64,000 nt of DNA from Bombyx mori (GCF_030269925.1 NC_085110.1:1364001-1428000); one strand, 5' to 3'. Counted from the first letter of the stretch, positions 11,711 to 25,900 are shown. Numbers and translations: made by a program. The notes: generated from the sequence alone by a model not told the origin.

Positions 11711-14275
11711 TTATCTTGAGAATATCAGATCACTATGATCATTTATTAAGAAATGGTAAACAAATTGGGCCTTTTTCTTGTCAACGACTTGTTTATTTAT
11801 TCTTGTCTGAGGCTCGTGACTATTATTTGGATTGTCACGTAAAAATATAGAACCAAACAGTGTTGATAAAGTTTTCGCATCCAAGCCATTTTCTGCACTA
11901 TGCTGCAAAGCTTCCTGCAAGAACTCACATAAGTACAAAAAGACATTCTTCCTGAATTCAGGCAATTCCATGACAATCTGTTTGCATTGAAGATAATTTG
12001 CTGAAGCTCTCAGACACACCGATTGAAGATTATATGGAATAATTGGATCTACTGTACTCTCTAGCAAAAGTAAGAGGGCTTCAGCTACTGAGTGAATGCT
12101 CCCAGGGATAGGATCTATAGAGCCGCTGTCTAACCAATCTCTAATTTGCAAAATTTCAGAGTGTAAGCCAGGTTGCTCAAACAAATTGGGCTCTTTAAGG
12201 CCATGTAAGTAAATATGGTCTACCAAGAACCAAATTTCCTTTGGTATAGAATATGTGGACTGTTGTGATACAGTTTGATCTCTCTTATTCTCTAATTCAA
12301 TCAGTTTGCCAACAGCTACTTCTTTGATTGGCACATTCAAGTTCACTAGCACTTCTATGGAGCATCCAAAACAGCTCCTCTGGTATGTTCCATTTACAGT
12401 TATGAAAATATCTTTGCCTCCATAAAGATGGAGCACAAGGATATCATAGAGTTTGTCTGTACCAGCATTCATTTTGCAAGCTGAAGTCTTATTTATGAGT
12501 ACTTTCAGATGAATCTCGCAAACTTCATCAGCACATATACTTTTTTTGTAGGGTTCTACTATGAGCCACTCTTTACAGAAACTTGTATCATCCAATTTCT
12601 TTATGAATTCAAATTCTACAGGTAGTTTACCAGTATTCCTTATAGTGATGGTTTGAACTTGCAGTTCAAGGTACCTAACTGTACCAAAATCAATTTCAGT
12701 TCTGTCAACTTTTACTTGTGGTATCAATTCATTTTCCATTTTGTCTAAGTGTTTAATTACTTCTTCATAGACTTTTCTGTACTTTTCCTCATCTATTATT
12801 TTAATGTACGAACTAAAAACAGCCGAGACTGGTTTGTGGTCACTAATATTAAGAGAAGGATGACTTCTGTACGCCAACTGTGTAATTTCCTTTCCTTTCC
12901 AGAATATCCTGTCACACCATGCAGGGGCTCTGTTTTTCTCACTGGAATCCCAATTGTCTGTACCAGGATCATATTTGTAAGTAGGCTTAAAGTTAATAGG
13001 ACCCTCAAGGTATCCAGAAAATACATTATCTATTTTATGTTGCTGTTTTAACTGATCCCACTCTAGTACTGGTCCAAAATTATGTTCACTAACCATTCGC
13101 TTGACAGTACTAGGATCCAGTTCTGTAATCCTATAGTTCAGGTCACCTAACCAATAAATATGGTCATGGTCTTTTATTGTTTTAGGCAGTTGATTTGGTT
13201 GTGCAAATCTTGTTCTATTACATATATCTCGAAAATCTTGATTCCTCCTCTCATATTCTTCAACATGGGCTGCAAGATGAGAGTTCACAAAACATATAGA
13301 AGTATTGTGAATATCAAACCTTATGGATACTCCTCCTTTGTTGCCCATTTTCCCCATTATCCCAGTGCCTACAGTATCACAGATGACATTACTCACATGA
13401 GACACATGTTTGGCTTTTATTAGAACTATTAGCATCATTCCAACCAGTCTCACTTTTTCCAACTTTACATATTTAGCTCGAGGGTCAACATAGTTCAGCA
13501 CAGCATGGTACCACTCATCTTCTCTAACAGTCTGGTCAAAGAGAAAAGTCTCTTTTGACAAATCTAATTCTTGAAATCCAACAGCATAAATATCAGGGGG
13601 CTCTTTGTCTACATTAAGCCACTCTTTGAGAGGAATAACTGGAGGTTTATCATTGACATTCCATGTACCACAAAAAATTGTAAATCTTTTGCAAAATGTA
13701 TATTCCATCTCTTTGTCTGCCATTTTATGCTTTATTAGGCTTTCTCTGAATGCAACAGGAGCCGAGCTTTGAGTATGGGCTACTCCAGACCTTTCTACAA
13801 CCATGGTATGAGCAAATATATCCTCTTCACTCTTTCCTTTATATTTTTTTAACCATACAAATTCTGGTTGTGTGGGGACTTTGTTCACTGCATCTATACC
13901 TCTGAACAGATCATCAACAAAATTGTCAACTCGTGGAGTTATTTGTATTTCGAATTTGAACTTACTGTTGCGAGATTGAAGGTTCAGGTACAATACTGCT
14001 TCGGGATCAGTCGGTTTGTTGTCGATTTCACATTTGAAACTATTGTCGATGGGCAAAACTATTTCTATGGATAAATCCGTGAAGGATTTCGGTGGGTAAC
14101 ATGATGTAAATAAACAAAAAACAGCTTTTTCATCTCCAAATTCAACAATCGCCAACAGTCTGTCTTTCATTACCCTTTCAGGATAAAGTACTTTAGCATC
14201 GCTCAGGAACGCCGTAACTCGTTCACTAGACAGAAACTTTTCCTGTACAACAGATTTTATATCGTCCTGGTTCAT
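11711..14275 (-). CDS. Ocrl: OCRL/INPP5B-type inositol polyphosphate 5-phosphatase, intronless
   Basis: One uninterrupted 854-codon reading frame. Seen: an N-terminal segment (about 1-130) at the place of the PH domain of OCRL; a 5-phosphatase domain (about 195-495) with GTWNVN (203-208), GFQEL (233-237), GNKGGV (311-316), NSHLAAH (331-337), GDLNYR (377-382), PAWCDR (451-456) and SDHKPV (478-483); an ASH-like beta domain (about 520-650); and a C-terminal RhoGAP-like domain (about 675-854). Known of the family: it removes the 5-phosphate from PtdIns(4,5)P2 and related lipids on Golgi, endosome and plasma membrane and binds Rab GTPases through the ASH region. The catalytic residues look intact. 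The GAP-like part has NLFEQPG where active RhoGAPs carry the arginine finger, as in OCRL, so it is probably a binding module without GAP activity. The start ATG (14275-14273) follows CAAA. Length is close to vertebrate OCRL (about 900). Unlike the neighbouring genes it has no introns. It is divergent from the BTB gene. Confidence 0.95.
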   Translation of the reverse strand: MNQDDIKSVVQEKFLSSERVTAFLSDAKVLYPERVMKDRLLAIVEFGDEKAVFCLFTSCYPPKSFTDLSIEIVLPIDNSFKCEIDNKPTDPEAVLYLNLQSRNSKFKFEIQITPRVDNFVDDLFRGIDAVNKVPTQPEFVWLKKYKGKSEEDIFAHTMVVERSGVAHTQSSAPVAFRESLIKHKMADKEMEYTFCKRFTIFCGTWNVNDKPPVIPLKEWLNVDKEPPDIYAVGFQELDLSKETFLFDQTVREDEWYHAVLNYVDPRAKYVKLEKVRLVGMMLIVLIKAKHVSHVSNVICDTVGTGIMGKMGNKGGVSIRFDIHNTSICFVNSHLAAHVEEYERRNQDFRDICNRTRFAQPNQLPKTIKDHDHIYWLGDLNYRITELDPSTVKRMVSEHNFGPVLEWDQLKQQHKIDNVFSGYLEGPINFKPTYKYDPGTDNWDSSEKNRAPAWCDRIFWKGKEITQLAYRSHPSLNISDHKPVSAVFSSYIKIIDEEKYRKVYEEVIKHLDKMENELIPQVKVDRTEIDFGTVRYLELQVQTITIRNTGKLPVEFEFIKKLDDTSFCKEWLIVEPYKKSICADEVCEIHLKVLINKTSACKMNAGTDKLYDILVLHLYGGKDIFITVNGTYQRSCFGCSIEVLVNLNVPIKEVAVGKLIELENKRDQTVSQQSTYSIPKEIWFLVDHIYLHGLKEPNLFEQPGLHSEILQIRDWLDSGSIDPIPGSIHSVAEALLLLLESTVDPIIPYNLQSVCLRASANYLQCKQIVMELPEFRKNVFLYLCEFLQEALQHSAENGLDAKTLSTLFGSIFLRDNPNNSHEPQTRINKQVVDKKKAQFVYHFLINDHSDLIFSR

Positions 14276-14966
14276 TTTGCCGTATTTGAAACGTAATAAT
14301 AAATTACATTATTATTAGCATTTTTTGATTTTGCCCAGTTTCGAGCTTTGACGCTGTCAAAAGTAATCAACTGTGTATTGTCAAAAATAAGTTGACAATT
14401 TTGAAATATTGCCGATCGGAAATGTACATCCCCAGTCGGTCGATCAGATTTTTTATGTATTTTTTGTCATTATTTTTGAATTGTACATTTAAATTCCTGA
14501 ATATACTATTTTTCTTATTTATATGCTTTATTTGATTTATAATTGTTACTAAATTGAAAATGAAAGAAAAAAAATACAAAAATGTTTTTGAACGAAAGTG
14601 TCTGGGCATATTGATTTTTGCCAGGTAGCGTTTACGGAGAGTTATATCACAAAATAAACGAATATTTTTTATGAAAAAAACCGATCTGTATTTTGTTCCA
14701 GCATATGGCTGACACAAGTAAAAGATAGTGAATGGGAGCTTTGGACTATAAAATTAGTTTCTTACTAATAAAACTTTTCCTGGTGTCAATATTACATAAT
14801 AGTCACAAAACTTGACAAAACAGATTATCTCAAAAGCACCTCTGTAAACAGTTGCATCAATCAATACCTAGCCACTATTTCAGGTGATTTAAAAAAAATT
14901 GTTTCCATAAAGATACATACTGAGCCTTGAATGTACCAAAAAAAACAGAAAATATAATTGTACACC
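14276..14966. promoter_or_regulatory. Divergent promoter interval between OCRL and the BTB-BACK-PHR gene
   Basis: 691 bases separate the two divergent start codons, so both promoters and 5' leaders probably lie here. On the plus strand a TATAAA occurs at 14747-14752. A good 3' splice site (pyrimidine-rich CCACTATTTCAG ending about 14881) could start a leader exon for the plus-strand gene. No repeats were recognised. No start site can be fixed. Confidence 0.4.
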
Positions 14967-17900
14967 ATGGGCGAGGTACCGTGCGACTGGCAGTTGGCCT
15001 GCACCGAAATTAAACAACGAGGAGAGTATTTGCTTCAATCTGAACAATGGTCAGATTGTACCTTCCTGGTGGGATCTGAGCCGAACCAAGTTGAGGTGCG
15101 TGGCCACAGGCTCATCCTGGCAATGGCTTCTCCTGTTTTCGAAGCTATGTTCTACGGTGGAATGGCTGAGAGAAATGATCCGATCCCTATTCTAGATGTC
15201 CAGCCTGAAGCATTCAAAGCGCTTTTAGAGTGAGTAACTGAGATTTCAAAATTAATATATATTTTTATTGTTATCACATTAAGTGGTATTGAAGTGATTG
15301 CACTGTAAAACCGGAGACTCTAGAACTATCTGAATGTGGGGACAGCATTTACATTGTAGATGTCTAAGGGCTCCGCTAACCACTTAACACCAGGTGATTC
15401 ATGAGCTCTTCCTCTCATCTAAGCACTAAAAAAACTGAGTAAAGGTTCATATTTTGAGATGGCCGTAAGAAAACATTTGTAATGTATATTAACTAATATT
15501 ACCAGTATATGATTAAATGGAAAATAAGTTAAAGTTAAGTTAAGATAAAAGTCTTTATCTCCACCTTATCCCACTAAGTGGGGTTGGCACAGCGATTTTT
15601 TCTATTCCATTCTCTTCTACAGCCGTCATCTCAACACCGTTAAGTATGTATTTCATACGAATTTCGTCCGTCTATCCATATAAGTAAAAAAGTTAATTAA
15701 AAAAACACTTGTCTCTTTCTCATATCATCATTCACATACTCCATTCATGTCATCTTCAGTCGACCTCTGGCCCCTTTACCTTGCACTACCATTTCCATAC
15801 ATCTCTTAGTCTCATGCATCTCCTCTCTACGCATCACATGTCACATCAAAAGTGTCAGGAAAAATATATATTGGGTATGTTTGTCAGCCTGGATAATTCT
15901 GTGTGTATACAGTATACACAAATTTAAATTGCCTATGTTATTGTTACTGAAACTAAAATGTTAGACTTTTTAAATTGCATTAATTTGGCTACTTTGGTTA
16001 TTAATTCCAAATATTTTATAAGAATTCAGCTATCCTAGGACGAATTTTTGTTATAGGGTGTAGATATTTTGTGAAAGGTAGTAGCTAAACTTCATCAGGA
16101 AGTTGAGAAGTCCGATTTTGACACTAACATAAAAAACTACAAGTGGTAATTTTAGAGAAGTTCTCACCAGGTCACTTTAATTACTATTTAATTTAACAAA
16201 GATTTGAGTGATTTGAAATTACTGTTCATACACAACATAGTGGCTGTGAAGCATTCGAACTGACAAGTTTGAGGGTTGAGGTAGCCTTTATGCAACATGT
16301 GAGGAGGCAGCTTCCTCCCGGTGATGGTGATGGGGCGACCTGAAGGGGTTGAGGCTGCGCCGCACGCTACCGTCACTCTAGCGCGCTGGCACCAGGAGGA
16401 CGGGACGACGCGGCGGCGGCTGCGGCCTGCATTGTCGTCGTCGCTGTCGTCGCCGAACATGCTGTGGAAGGGCAACCCGGTCGGCAGTGTATTGCGTTCC
16501 GACCGCTGTATCCGGCCCAGCGGAGTATCCCTGAACACCAGCGGCATCGCCCGGGCGGCCTGGTAAAGCCGCCGTAGCGCGGAGACCGTCGTCGTTGGTT
16601 TTCGACTATCGCCTCGACGACCCGCCAGTCGGGCGTCCTTGGGGTGGCGCCGCGTGTCTGGTTTTAGTGTTGATCGCGGGAACCTCCCTACTCTGGCGGG
16701 TTCTGACCCCGGACGGAGATCGAACGTCGGGTATAAGAGTGCAGGGGAGTCGCTTAATGCGGTAGGGGCCTAAAATTCCTTGGGCCCGCGGTTTGCTCCC
16801 AACACCTGCAGATCGTCAAGACCCACATACCCCGCGCGCACCCTAGGTAGTAGGTGGTTCGGCCACGCCCCGAAAAAAAAATCGTGTGCTCGGTTGCCCT
16901 GCTATAGTTTTAATGAAAAAACTTCAAAAGAGTAAAAATAGGCCCTTGATGGGAAATTACGTTTCACGATAGTATGCAAAATATATGTGGAAATGAGGAA
17001 TATTTGAAAATGTGGATTATATTTTCGTTTTACACAGATACATTTACACGGATAACATCAACATCAGTTCATTCGATAAAGCATGTGAATTGTGCTATGG
17101 CGCCAAAAAGTACATGCTTCCGCATCTAGTCAAGGAGTGCACTAAGTATCTGTGGTCCGATCTGTACCCTCGCAATGCGTGCCGAGCCTATGAATTCGCC
17201 CGTCTCTTCGAAGAGAGCGTGCTGATGGACAAATGTCTCCAGGTAACGTAATCCTAGTATTCTTAAATTATACTGCGGCCCAAATATTAAGTTAAGTTTA
17301 CGTACTGCATTGTCAAGGAGCGAACGCAAGTTATGGTGAGATGGAGCCAACTTGTGAGGGCCCTAAGTATCAGCGGAGTACCCTATGACAACAACAACGT
17401 ACTGCACTCATTACACACGAAATGCTCTTCGAAACCTAAATAATTAACGAAGTTTGAGCCGGTTTTAAAACAATCTTAATGAAAATGTTGTTTATGGGGG
17501 TTTCTGGTGACTGATGGTGGTTTTTCAATTTAAATTATCTTGAAAGTTTTCGAGTACATTGTAAATCAACGGGTACCGATATATTTTTTTAATACAGATT
17601 ATCAGCACTAACACCAAAGAGGTGCTCCACGACTGTAGCTTTGAGGAAGTGGAGCTCAACACGCTGATCACTGTGTTCTCCTTGGAACACTTGAACATCG
17701 ACAGTGAGCTGGATCTGTTCGAAGCTGCTGTTAGATATGCCAAGGGACAGGAGAGGAGGAAGGACGACCGGAGCGCTAGCCCGCCTGCTGATGGACCGCC
17801 AGCCGAGAAAAGGTCCAAGAGTCCTCAGCCGTGTACTTCACAGGAGAAGGTAGACAATTAATGATATTCCTCTCACTTTTGTTTTCACGAAGTTAATTTG

Positions 17901-19934
17901 TAGATTAATTATATTAAATGACAAAAATTAAGAATTATAATGAGTTTTCGCACAGGATCTAATACGAGTGGTGAGGCCGTCCGCCAACTGCTAAGTGATT
18001 ATGACCATTAAGCTTAGTTTAAGATGGTAGCAATCTCGAGGGGCTCATCATGACTGGTAAGGAAGATGGGAAAAGACCACGGGGGCGTAGCCTAATACGT
18101 TGGTCCGACCAGATACGCATCGCTCCTGATTCCACGTTTCACAACGCCCTCCACACCGCCAGAGACAAGAATAGATTGAGAAAGATCGTGCGTGCGAAGG
18201 TGATACAAAAGGGTGGTCACGACCCTCAGCAATGAGGAATACGACGCAAGGAGGGAGCTTAGTTTACATTAGCGGCGAAACCTAATTATGTACTAAAGTA
18301 TTACGTATTTGTGAAGGGTTAATACGAGGGTAGGTATTATTGCAGGCTCGGGATAGGTATGAATATTTTTTGAGAACAATTTTCAATATTTAAAGGTGGT
18401 AAACGTAGAGAGCAGCGCTGAGAACAGTCCTGCCGCTACAACCGATGCTACGAAGCCAGATGAAGAACCGGAAACAACTCCAGTTCCTGAGGAGACCAAG
18501 AAGGAAAAGAGAGGTAGGCTGATTAGTCAAAAAAAACTTCGTTTGTCTTTGTCGTGTTACTGTTTCATAAAAACCCTTTTTTATACAATGACATAATTAT
18601 TTTTAAGTTGAGCCTAAGGACAACAAGCCCACCATCCGCAAGGCGATCGAGAAAATTCGCTTCCTGACGCTGACTCCTCAGCAGTTCGCCAAGGGTCCGG
18701 CCAAGTCCTCCCTGCTCACCGAGTCTGAAGCATTTGCAGTCCTCATGAACATCTTGTCCAGCAATGCTGATGTGCCCATGCCCAGAGGCTTTTCTACTTG
18801 CAGAGTTCCCAGGAAGCAACTCATCGGTGGTCCCCAGTCCTCCAATGTAAGCCTTGCTTGTATAAAATCTACTTATAATATCCTAAAGCCGTTGAATAAT
18901 TTTGTCGATGCAAATTTACAAAGGATTAATCATATTCTGGTATTTTGATGAAACTGAACATAAGTAGATGAGGACACGAGACAGCGACGCACTTCAATAT
19001 TTCACTGATCGACATAAGTTCTACGGATCATAAAAAAAGGTATTGGCGGGCGCAGCACGACGCTCAGCTATGAGCGATGAATATCAGTAGGAGGAACTAT
19101 AAATATTTTTTTTTTTTTACTTTTGTATGTTTGTTCCTTCGTGTATCATGCAAAAATTATAAGATACACAAACAAGTAAAAACTTGATAAAATATAGTAA
19201 TCACAACTTAAAGTAATAAGGAAACAATACTTCACTTATATTTTAAAAGGAACTTATGAAACAATATAGATTTGTACTTCTTAAAGTCTTTTTAGTGCAA
19301 AATATTCCAAGAGTTAAATTATATCCTAAAGAATCTTTATATATATTATGTACATTCACAATAAATAAATTTAACTTCAAAATAATATTCAAATGGTTAG
19401 TCTTGAATATACGTGGATTCACAAACGTAATGAAATACAATTTAAAGAAAAATAGTCAAACAATTTTTTTTATGTTGATGATATCGGCCACCATATCTGG
19501 CCAAGGTGTTAAAATATAATATTTAGACAAATTTTAACGTTAATTGAACGTTTTGAAGTTGTTGAAAATTATTTTGAAACATTCCATTACACATGAAGGC
19601 ACGAGTCAAACCAGCAGAAACTTCTTAAAAATTTCATTATTGTACCAGTAGCAACGACGGGAGACAGAATTCTAACAAACAAATAAGTATAAAGTTGACT
19701 TGCAATTTCAAACTATTATATAATCAGCCTTCTGAACATCATATCGAACTAGATCGAAGGACTGATGATTAATGAAGAAGATGAAGCCTTTGCAGCAGGC
19801 ATTTGGAAGGAAACAAATTATATATAATGGGTATCTGATAGTTATGTGTAAGATTTTTAAGTTACTAACATAGATTATAAGTTATTCTTACTAACAAAAT
19901 TATATGCCTTTTTAAAAACTGAAATCTATCTATC

Positions 19935-19972
<38 letters not shown>

Positions 19973-22900
19973 GAATTGCTGTTCGTTAGTCTAGCTAAAA
20001 CTCGAGAACGGCTGGACTGATTTGGCTAATTTTGGTCTCGAATTATTTATGGAAGTCAAGAGAAGGTTTAAAAGGTAGATAAATATGAAAATGCTCGGTA
20101 TTAAATCTTTGATGTGTCCCCCGTCGGACGGATTCCTTTTGTTTGTTTTATGTTTATTTTATACAAAAGTTTAGGTCTTTTATTTATCGATTGAGGCACT
20201 ACGAAGTCTGCCGGGTCAGCTAGTAATAAAATAATAATCGCGATACAAATGTCAAAATCTGCTTAATCATCCAAGAGTTGGAATACGTTGTGACAGATCC
20301 CGACGCTGACCGTGGACACCCCGAGCCCCGTGATGCTGGAGCAGGTGTTCGGCAACGAGTCCTCGCGCGGCCACTCGCTCAACGTGTCGCACCCGCACCA
20401 CCACCACTGCGTCATGCAGTTCCCCAGGCACCCCAGGCTCGAAGGTCAGTGCCACTCCCACATGCACAGATGCGACCTGTCCAACGAGCAGGATGTATAG
20501 GACATGTCGTCTTCTCGCATTAAAACTGTATAATCTCAAAACTTGCTTAATTTTACAGGACAGTGTTTTAAAGGCTTAACATCTTTGCACCATTTATTTT
20601 TTAGTTTTTTACCAGTTATATTATCTGTCTTTTAAAGTAAGATAAAATTATTTATTAATTTTGTCAATAGTACCTAGTCAAAATATAGGTAAACTAAAAA
20701 AAAAAACTAAAACTAAACTACGCTCTTTTGACAGTGTTTATATGAAAAATACTGGTTATACCAAATGATTCTCCATATTAACTCAATTTCGAATATTTTT
20801 GAAAAATGTATACTTTTAATGCGAAAAGACGATTTGACGGACCCTAGTAAGAAGACCCGTCAGGGAACATTAATGCAGTTGCATGTATTATAAGTTAAAG
20901 ATTTTTGAGTAACTGGTACGGCGTGGGGGTTCGACACTAGCCTCTGACCAGATTAATGTCAACTGTATTTTTTATTCATATTTAAATTAATTAAATTAAT
21001 TTTATAAACAAAACTATTTTAATTGTTCAGATGGATGGAAGAGCTCACGGCCCACCTGGTGTTAAGTGGTCGCCGGTGCCCATAGACTTTTACAACGTAA
21101 ATGGCGCTATCCACATTGAGACCGGAGTTCCAAGTCTCAGTTTTTGCAGTCAAACAACTGCCCTTCAAATCCACCCTTCAAACCGAAACGCATTACTGCT
21201 TCGCAGCAGAAATAGGCAGGGCGGTGGTACCTACCCGTGCGGACTTCACAAGACGTCCAACCATCAGTAACTACGCAAATTATAATTTTGCGGGTTTGAG
21301 TTATATTACACGATGTTATTCATCTTCTTCATCGTAGATATTAATGGTGAATATTTGTTAAGTCCGTATTAAAAATTGAAAAAAAATACAAAAATTGGTA
21401 GCTGCCGGCCGGATTCGAACACTGGCACAGTCGCATCGCTTTATACGAGTGCCCCGGGCGTCTTATCCTTTAGGCCCCGATGACTTCAATAATGTCCTTT
21501 CGCCGGTTTTTTTGTTTTTCAAATAAGAGTGTTTAATGATATGCATATCAAAATAAAAAAAGATTTTGCATAGCACAATGGATTTATCAATTGTGCCTGG
21601 GAGGCTAATCAATGCTGAAAGAACTTACGAGAAGTTTTTCAATAAAAACTAAAGAATAATATTCGTTTAGAAAACACCCAAACACCGAATCGTGAACCGA
21701 ACTAGATGACTGGAATCCAATAGAAGAGTTGATTTTCGTAAAAGATTTTGCATAGAATCGGCCGATTCTAACTTCACCCAACATGAACAGTGTGGCTTCA
21801 ACCGACGTCTCGGGTGTATCGTGCGTAGTAGCGTGGAGTGTGTTCACAAGTGCTCACATGACAAATATTGTTAGGTGTACGTATGTCATCAATGATGAAC
21901 AATCCGGTGTTGAACGGTATCGGCGTGGAGCACATGGAGCGCGGGGCTGAGATCAGCAAGATCTACTGCCAGCGCCCCATCATCCAGCACACCGACTGCC
22001 TCAACACCAGCGTCCTCGACTGCTCCGTCACCTTCATGGTCGACAAGAATATCTGCCTCCTCGGTGTCCAGGTAGCAGACTATAATTTTTTTTTTCCGCT
22101 AAATACCTCACCAGCTTTACTCACATCTGGCTAACATTATTTTTTTCGAATAACTCGTCTGGGTCTAAATCTGTGTCATATTTCGTCCGTATTCACTAGA
22201 TTAGTCGGGTTAATCACAAAATAAAATAAATCAAAAAATCATTTCATTAGTTTTAATGTAACTGTTATAAACGTTGACTGCGGAACCGTTTTTGGGGGTT
22301 TTTCAACCAGTATCAGGTATTTTCGTGCCATGATTGGACTTGTGTACGGTGCTGATGAGATGACAGTGCGCATGAGACCTAATGGGCCTCACACAAGTCT
22401 GTTTTCGTATATACCCATATCTATAGTAAGGCGGACATAGTCTTGACTGTCACACCAGGTGACAGTCGCGCATGGGGCTTTTTAAGCCCTAATAACGCGG
22501 TCAGCATGATCATTTACGTTTCGCAATAGTTGGTGACGGGACAATGTAATTGCTTATTTATTTACTAACACTCAATGCTACCTCCCCGTTAACTCGGTAA
22601 TCTCTCTCTCCCACTCTCACGAAGTTTATCCTTCTCACCTAGATGAGCTTTAGCCCCTGCAATTGTTAGTTCTCGAAGTAGTTGCACCGCGCAGCTTGCA
22701 CCGGTAGGGTGGCTGGGGAGAATCTTGGCAATTATTTGCGACCGCCTTATCGATCCATTGACTGGTGACGGGCAGTTCGTGAGCACTCGTGAACATTATT
22801 CACATGCCGGGGTGTTTTAATTCTGAATAGTTAGGTTCAATCTGGAACTTGGCACATGCTAGGTTCCGTAGAACTCTGGAGTTCACCGTAAGACAACATG

Positions 22901-25900
22901 GGCCGGTTTTTGGCATCGTCAAAAAAAAAAAGGAAGCGACGTGTTAACAATATTCAATTTGGTAATGTTGTAGAATCCACGTCTACAACTCAACAACAAC
23001 ATGCTGACTATGTAAAAAATGTTTACTTCGAAAATTCTTTTAGTAAAATATATAGAAATTTTACCTTCCAATAAAATTTGTATTATGTTTCCTAAGACGT
23101 CCGAAGTCCATTATGAGAGTACATCGTATGATTTCCACTGCAGGTCGCTAAATTTGACTACTTCCGTTTCCAAGTCCCACCTACAGCGCCCTCTATAACG
23201 TCTGGAACCGAACCAACAAGCAAAGACAAGCCGCCATATTTGTCATTGTTCGGCTCATAATGATGGATGTAGCCCCAGGAAGACATTATCTGGACTTCGG
23301 ACGTCTTAGGAAACATAATACAAATTTTATTGGAAGGTAAAATTTCTATATTATGTGTTCCGTTTGACGTCCGAAGTCCATTATGAGAGACTGTTTGTTA
23401 TCTCCTGGTGGCTTGTATTTGAAATAAAATAATCTTTATTTAAAAAGCAACAATGTGACTTATTATGTTTAATTAAGCAAAGCTTAAATTAAGCACATAA
23501 TTTAAATTAATTGAAGGTAACCGTATAATATTACCCACTTAATTCAAATCGACCTAATAAGATTTAGGACGAAAATACTGAGAAAGATTTCTCAGAATTT
23601 ATATCAGTGTTTGATGCATTAATAAGTTTTTGATAGAACTTTCTAAAAGTATGCTCATGTTGTCAGTTAGCTTTAGCTAAAATATCATTAATTTGGTAAT
23701 TTCCTACCCAGTTTAAAGTTTTCACCAGCGCTCTACAGCTTCCAACTGAGGCCTGAATACCTGAGTCTCCTAAAAGACTTTTAGCCGAATACCTGAGTCT
23801 CCTAAAAGACTTTTAGCCAACTACTAATCCTCGCTGCAGTAGCTAGCTTAGTGGAGCCTTTAGTTGCTAAGAATAGATTACTAATATTCCCACTGGTTTG
23901 CTGTGTCATATTCACTAGATTGCGTAGCCAGTATACTGCATCGATGATCGATTGGTCAGGAGCAGCCACGAATGTCCAACTGGACTGTTGGTGTGAAGAT
24001 CAATTAGTTTTCGACCCAAATATCGGTTAATTCAGAAGGTGCAGGCTTTGTCAAGGAAATTGATTTCAGTATGTTTCACTGTCGGGCTCGAAGCTATTTT
24101 TATATCCGATATAGTTTCACAAACGGACGCTATATAACAGACTTATAAACTAGAATAGTCCGGTAGTAGAGACCATGAGATAAATACAGATAACAGAAAT
24201 CTAGCTACATTTGCTAATTCGGGTACACGAGAATTAATACATTTTCTTGACAAAACCTTACCCCTTATTCCAAATAGGGGCATATGTTCTTCTCCTGCCG
24301 ATGTCCATGTCCCTGTCAGCGTGTCCCACCCAAAATGAGCCAAGCTTCCAGGTGTAGATTGCTGACTTAGCCTGGCGGTAGCATGGTCAGTGTCCACCAG
24401 ACTGGTGTTCAGATCTCCGAGCTTCTTGAGTCGCTTGAGGGCAGGTGATTTCAGGTCTGGCCTCCACGGGGGCTTCTTGCACTTAGGTACCACTAGTATG
24501 TACCGACCTGAGGTTGAGTTGAGGTGGTCCAGCACTCTGGATATCAGACTGAGCGGCGGAAACGGCCATGCTAGTCAGTAATGCCAAGATCTGCTGAACG
24601 CGTTGTAGAGGCAGGCGTTCGAGTTTTGCTTTGATGGGTGGACGAGCTCACAGCTCACCTGGTATTAAATGGTCACTGGAGCCCATAGACGTCTAGAACG
24701 TAAATGCGCCACCCAACTTAGATATAAGATCTAAGGTCTCAAGTATAGTTACAACGGCTGCCCCACCCTTCAGAGACGCACTACTGCTTTAGAGCAAAAT
24801 ACCTACTCGCGCGGACTCACAAGAGGTCCTACCACGAGCAACATAGTTTGTTACCCATGAGCGATCCGAGACGCGAACAAGTTCCCCACTGGCTGAATAG
24901 CCTAGTGGTTGCTTTTTCTGTGAGATACCACTCCAAGCCGCCGCGATTGCGTAAGAGGTGGCCGGCTTCAGTGTTGTACAGTCCCGGTAGGTGGTGAGGG
25001 AGAAGTACAACTTTGAGGTGGTCTATTAAGTTAATCAATTTTCCAGTCAGATCTAGCAATTATCGTGACCGGGTTCCTCCCTCGTTCTTTATGTAGGAAA
25101 ATTCTGTTCTGTTGTTTACAAGGGCTCCCCACTGAATGTCCGACGCGTCGGTGATGACGTGGTTCGTGGCCATTCTCTGTGGATGAATTGATGTGCTCTG
25201 ACTGACTTTCTCTAACCACCAATCCAGCTCTATACGTACCTCGTCCGAATACTGCTTTGGTAAATGAGGATAACCTTTGAGCTTGTTGCTGTGGTACTGC
25301 AAGGACTCGGCAAAGCAACTTTCCCCGGTGGGTGATGAAAGTCGCAAAGTTGAGATATCCTAAGAGGCTTTGCGCCTGCTTTAGGTTCCAACCGCCGGCA
25401 GCAAATCGCACGAGCAAATTCTTGGGCAGGGACTTTGTCTTGGATTTGGTGTCCCATACGATTCCCAGAAAGTCTATCAAGCTCGTCAGTGTCATAACCG
25501 GTTGCTTAGATGGGTGGACGAGTTCACAGCTTACCTGGTGTTAAGTGGTTACTGGAGCCATAGACATTACAGCGTAAATGCCGCCACCCACCTTGAGATA
25601 TGAGTTCTAAGGTCTCAGTATAGTTACTTGAGATTTCAACAAGTCTTTTGCCCTTGTAGGCAGACGAGCATACGGCCCACCTGAAGGTGAATAGTTACAG
25701 TCGCCCATGGACTTCAGCAACGCCAGGGGCAGAGCCAAGCCGCTGCCTACTGTTTAATTCTCTCCGCAAGCCTCGTTTGAAGAAGGACATGTCATAGCGC
25801 TCGGGAAACACCGTGGAGGGAGCTCATTCCATAGCCAGATGGTACGTGGCAAAAAAGACCTCTGGAAACGCACTGTCAATGAACGCAGCGGTTCCAGATA

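Noticed and set aside
12749..13423. Plus-strand frames opposite OCRL
   Set aside because: Antisense shadows of a clearly coding minus-strand gene.
16188..16566. Frames of 119 and 81 codons on both strands
   Set aside because: They lie in the GC-rich LINE fragment with a poly(A) end; no conserved domain.
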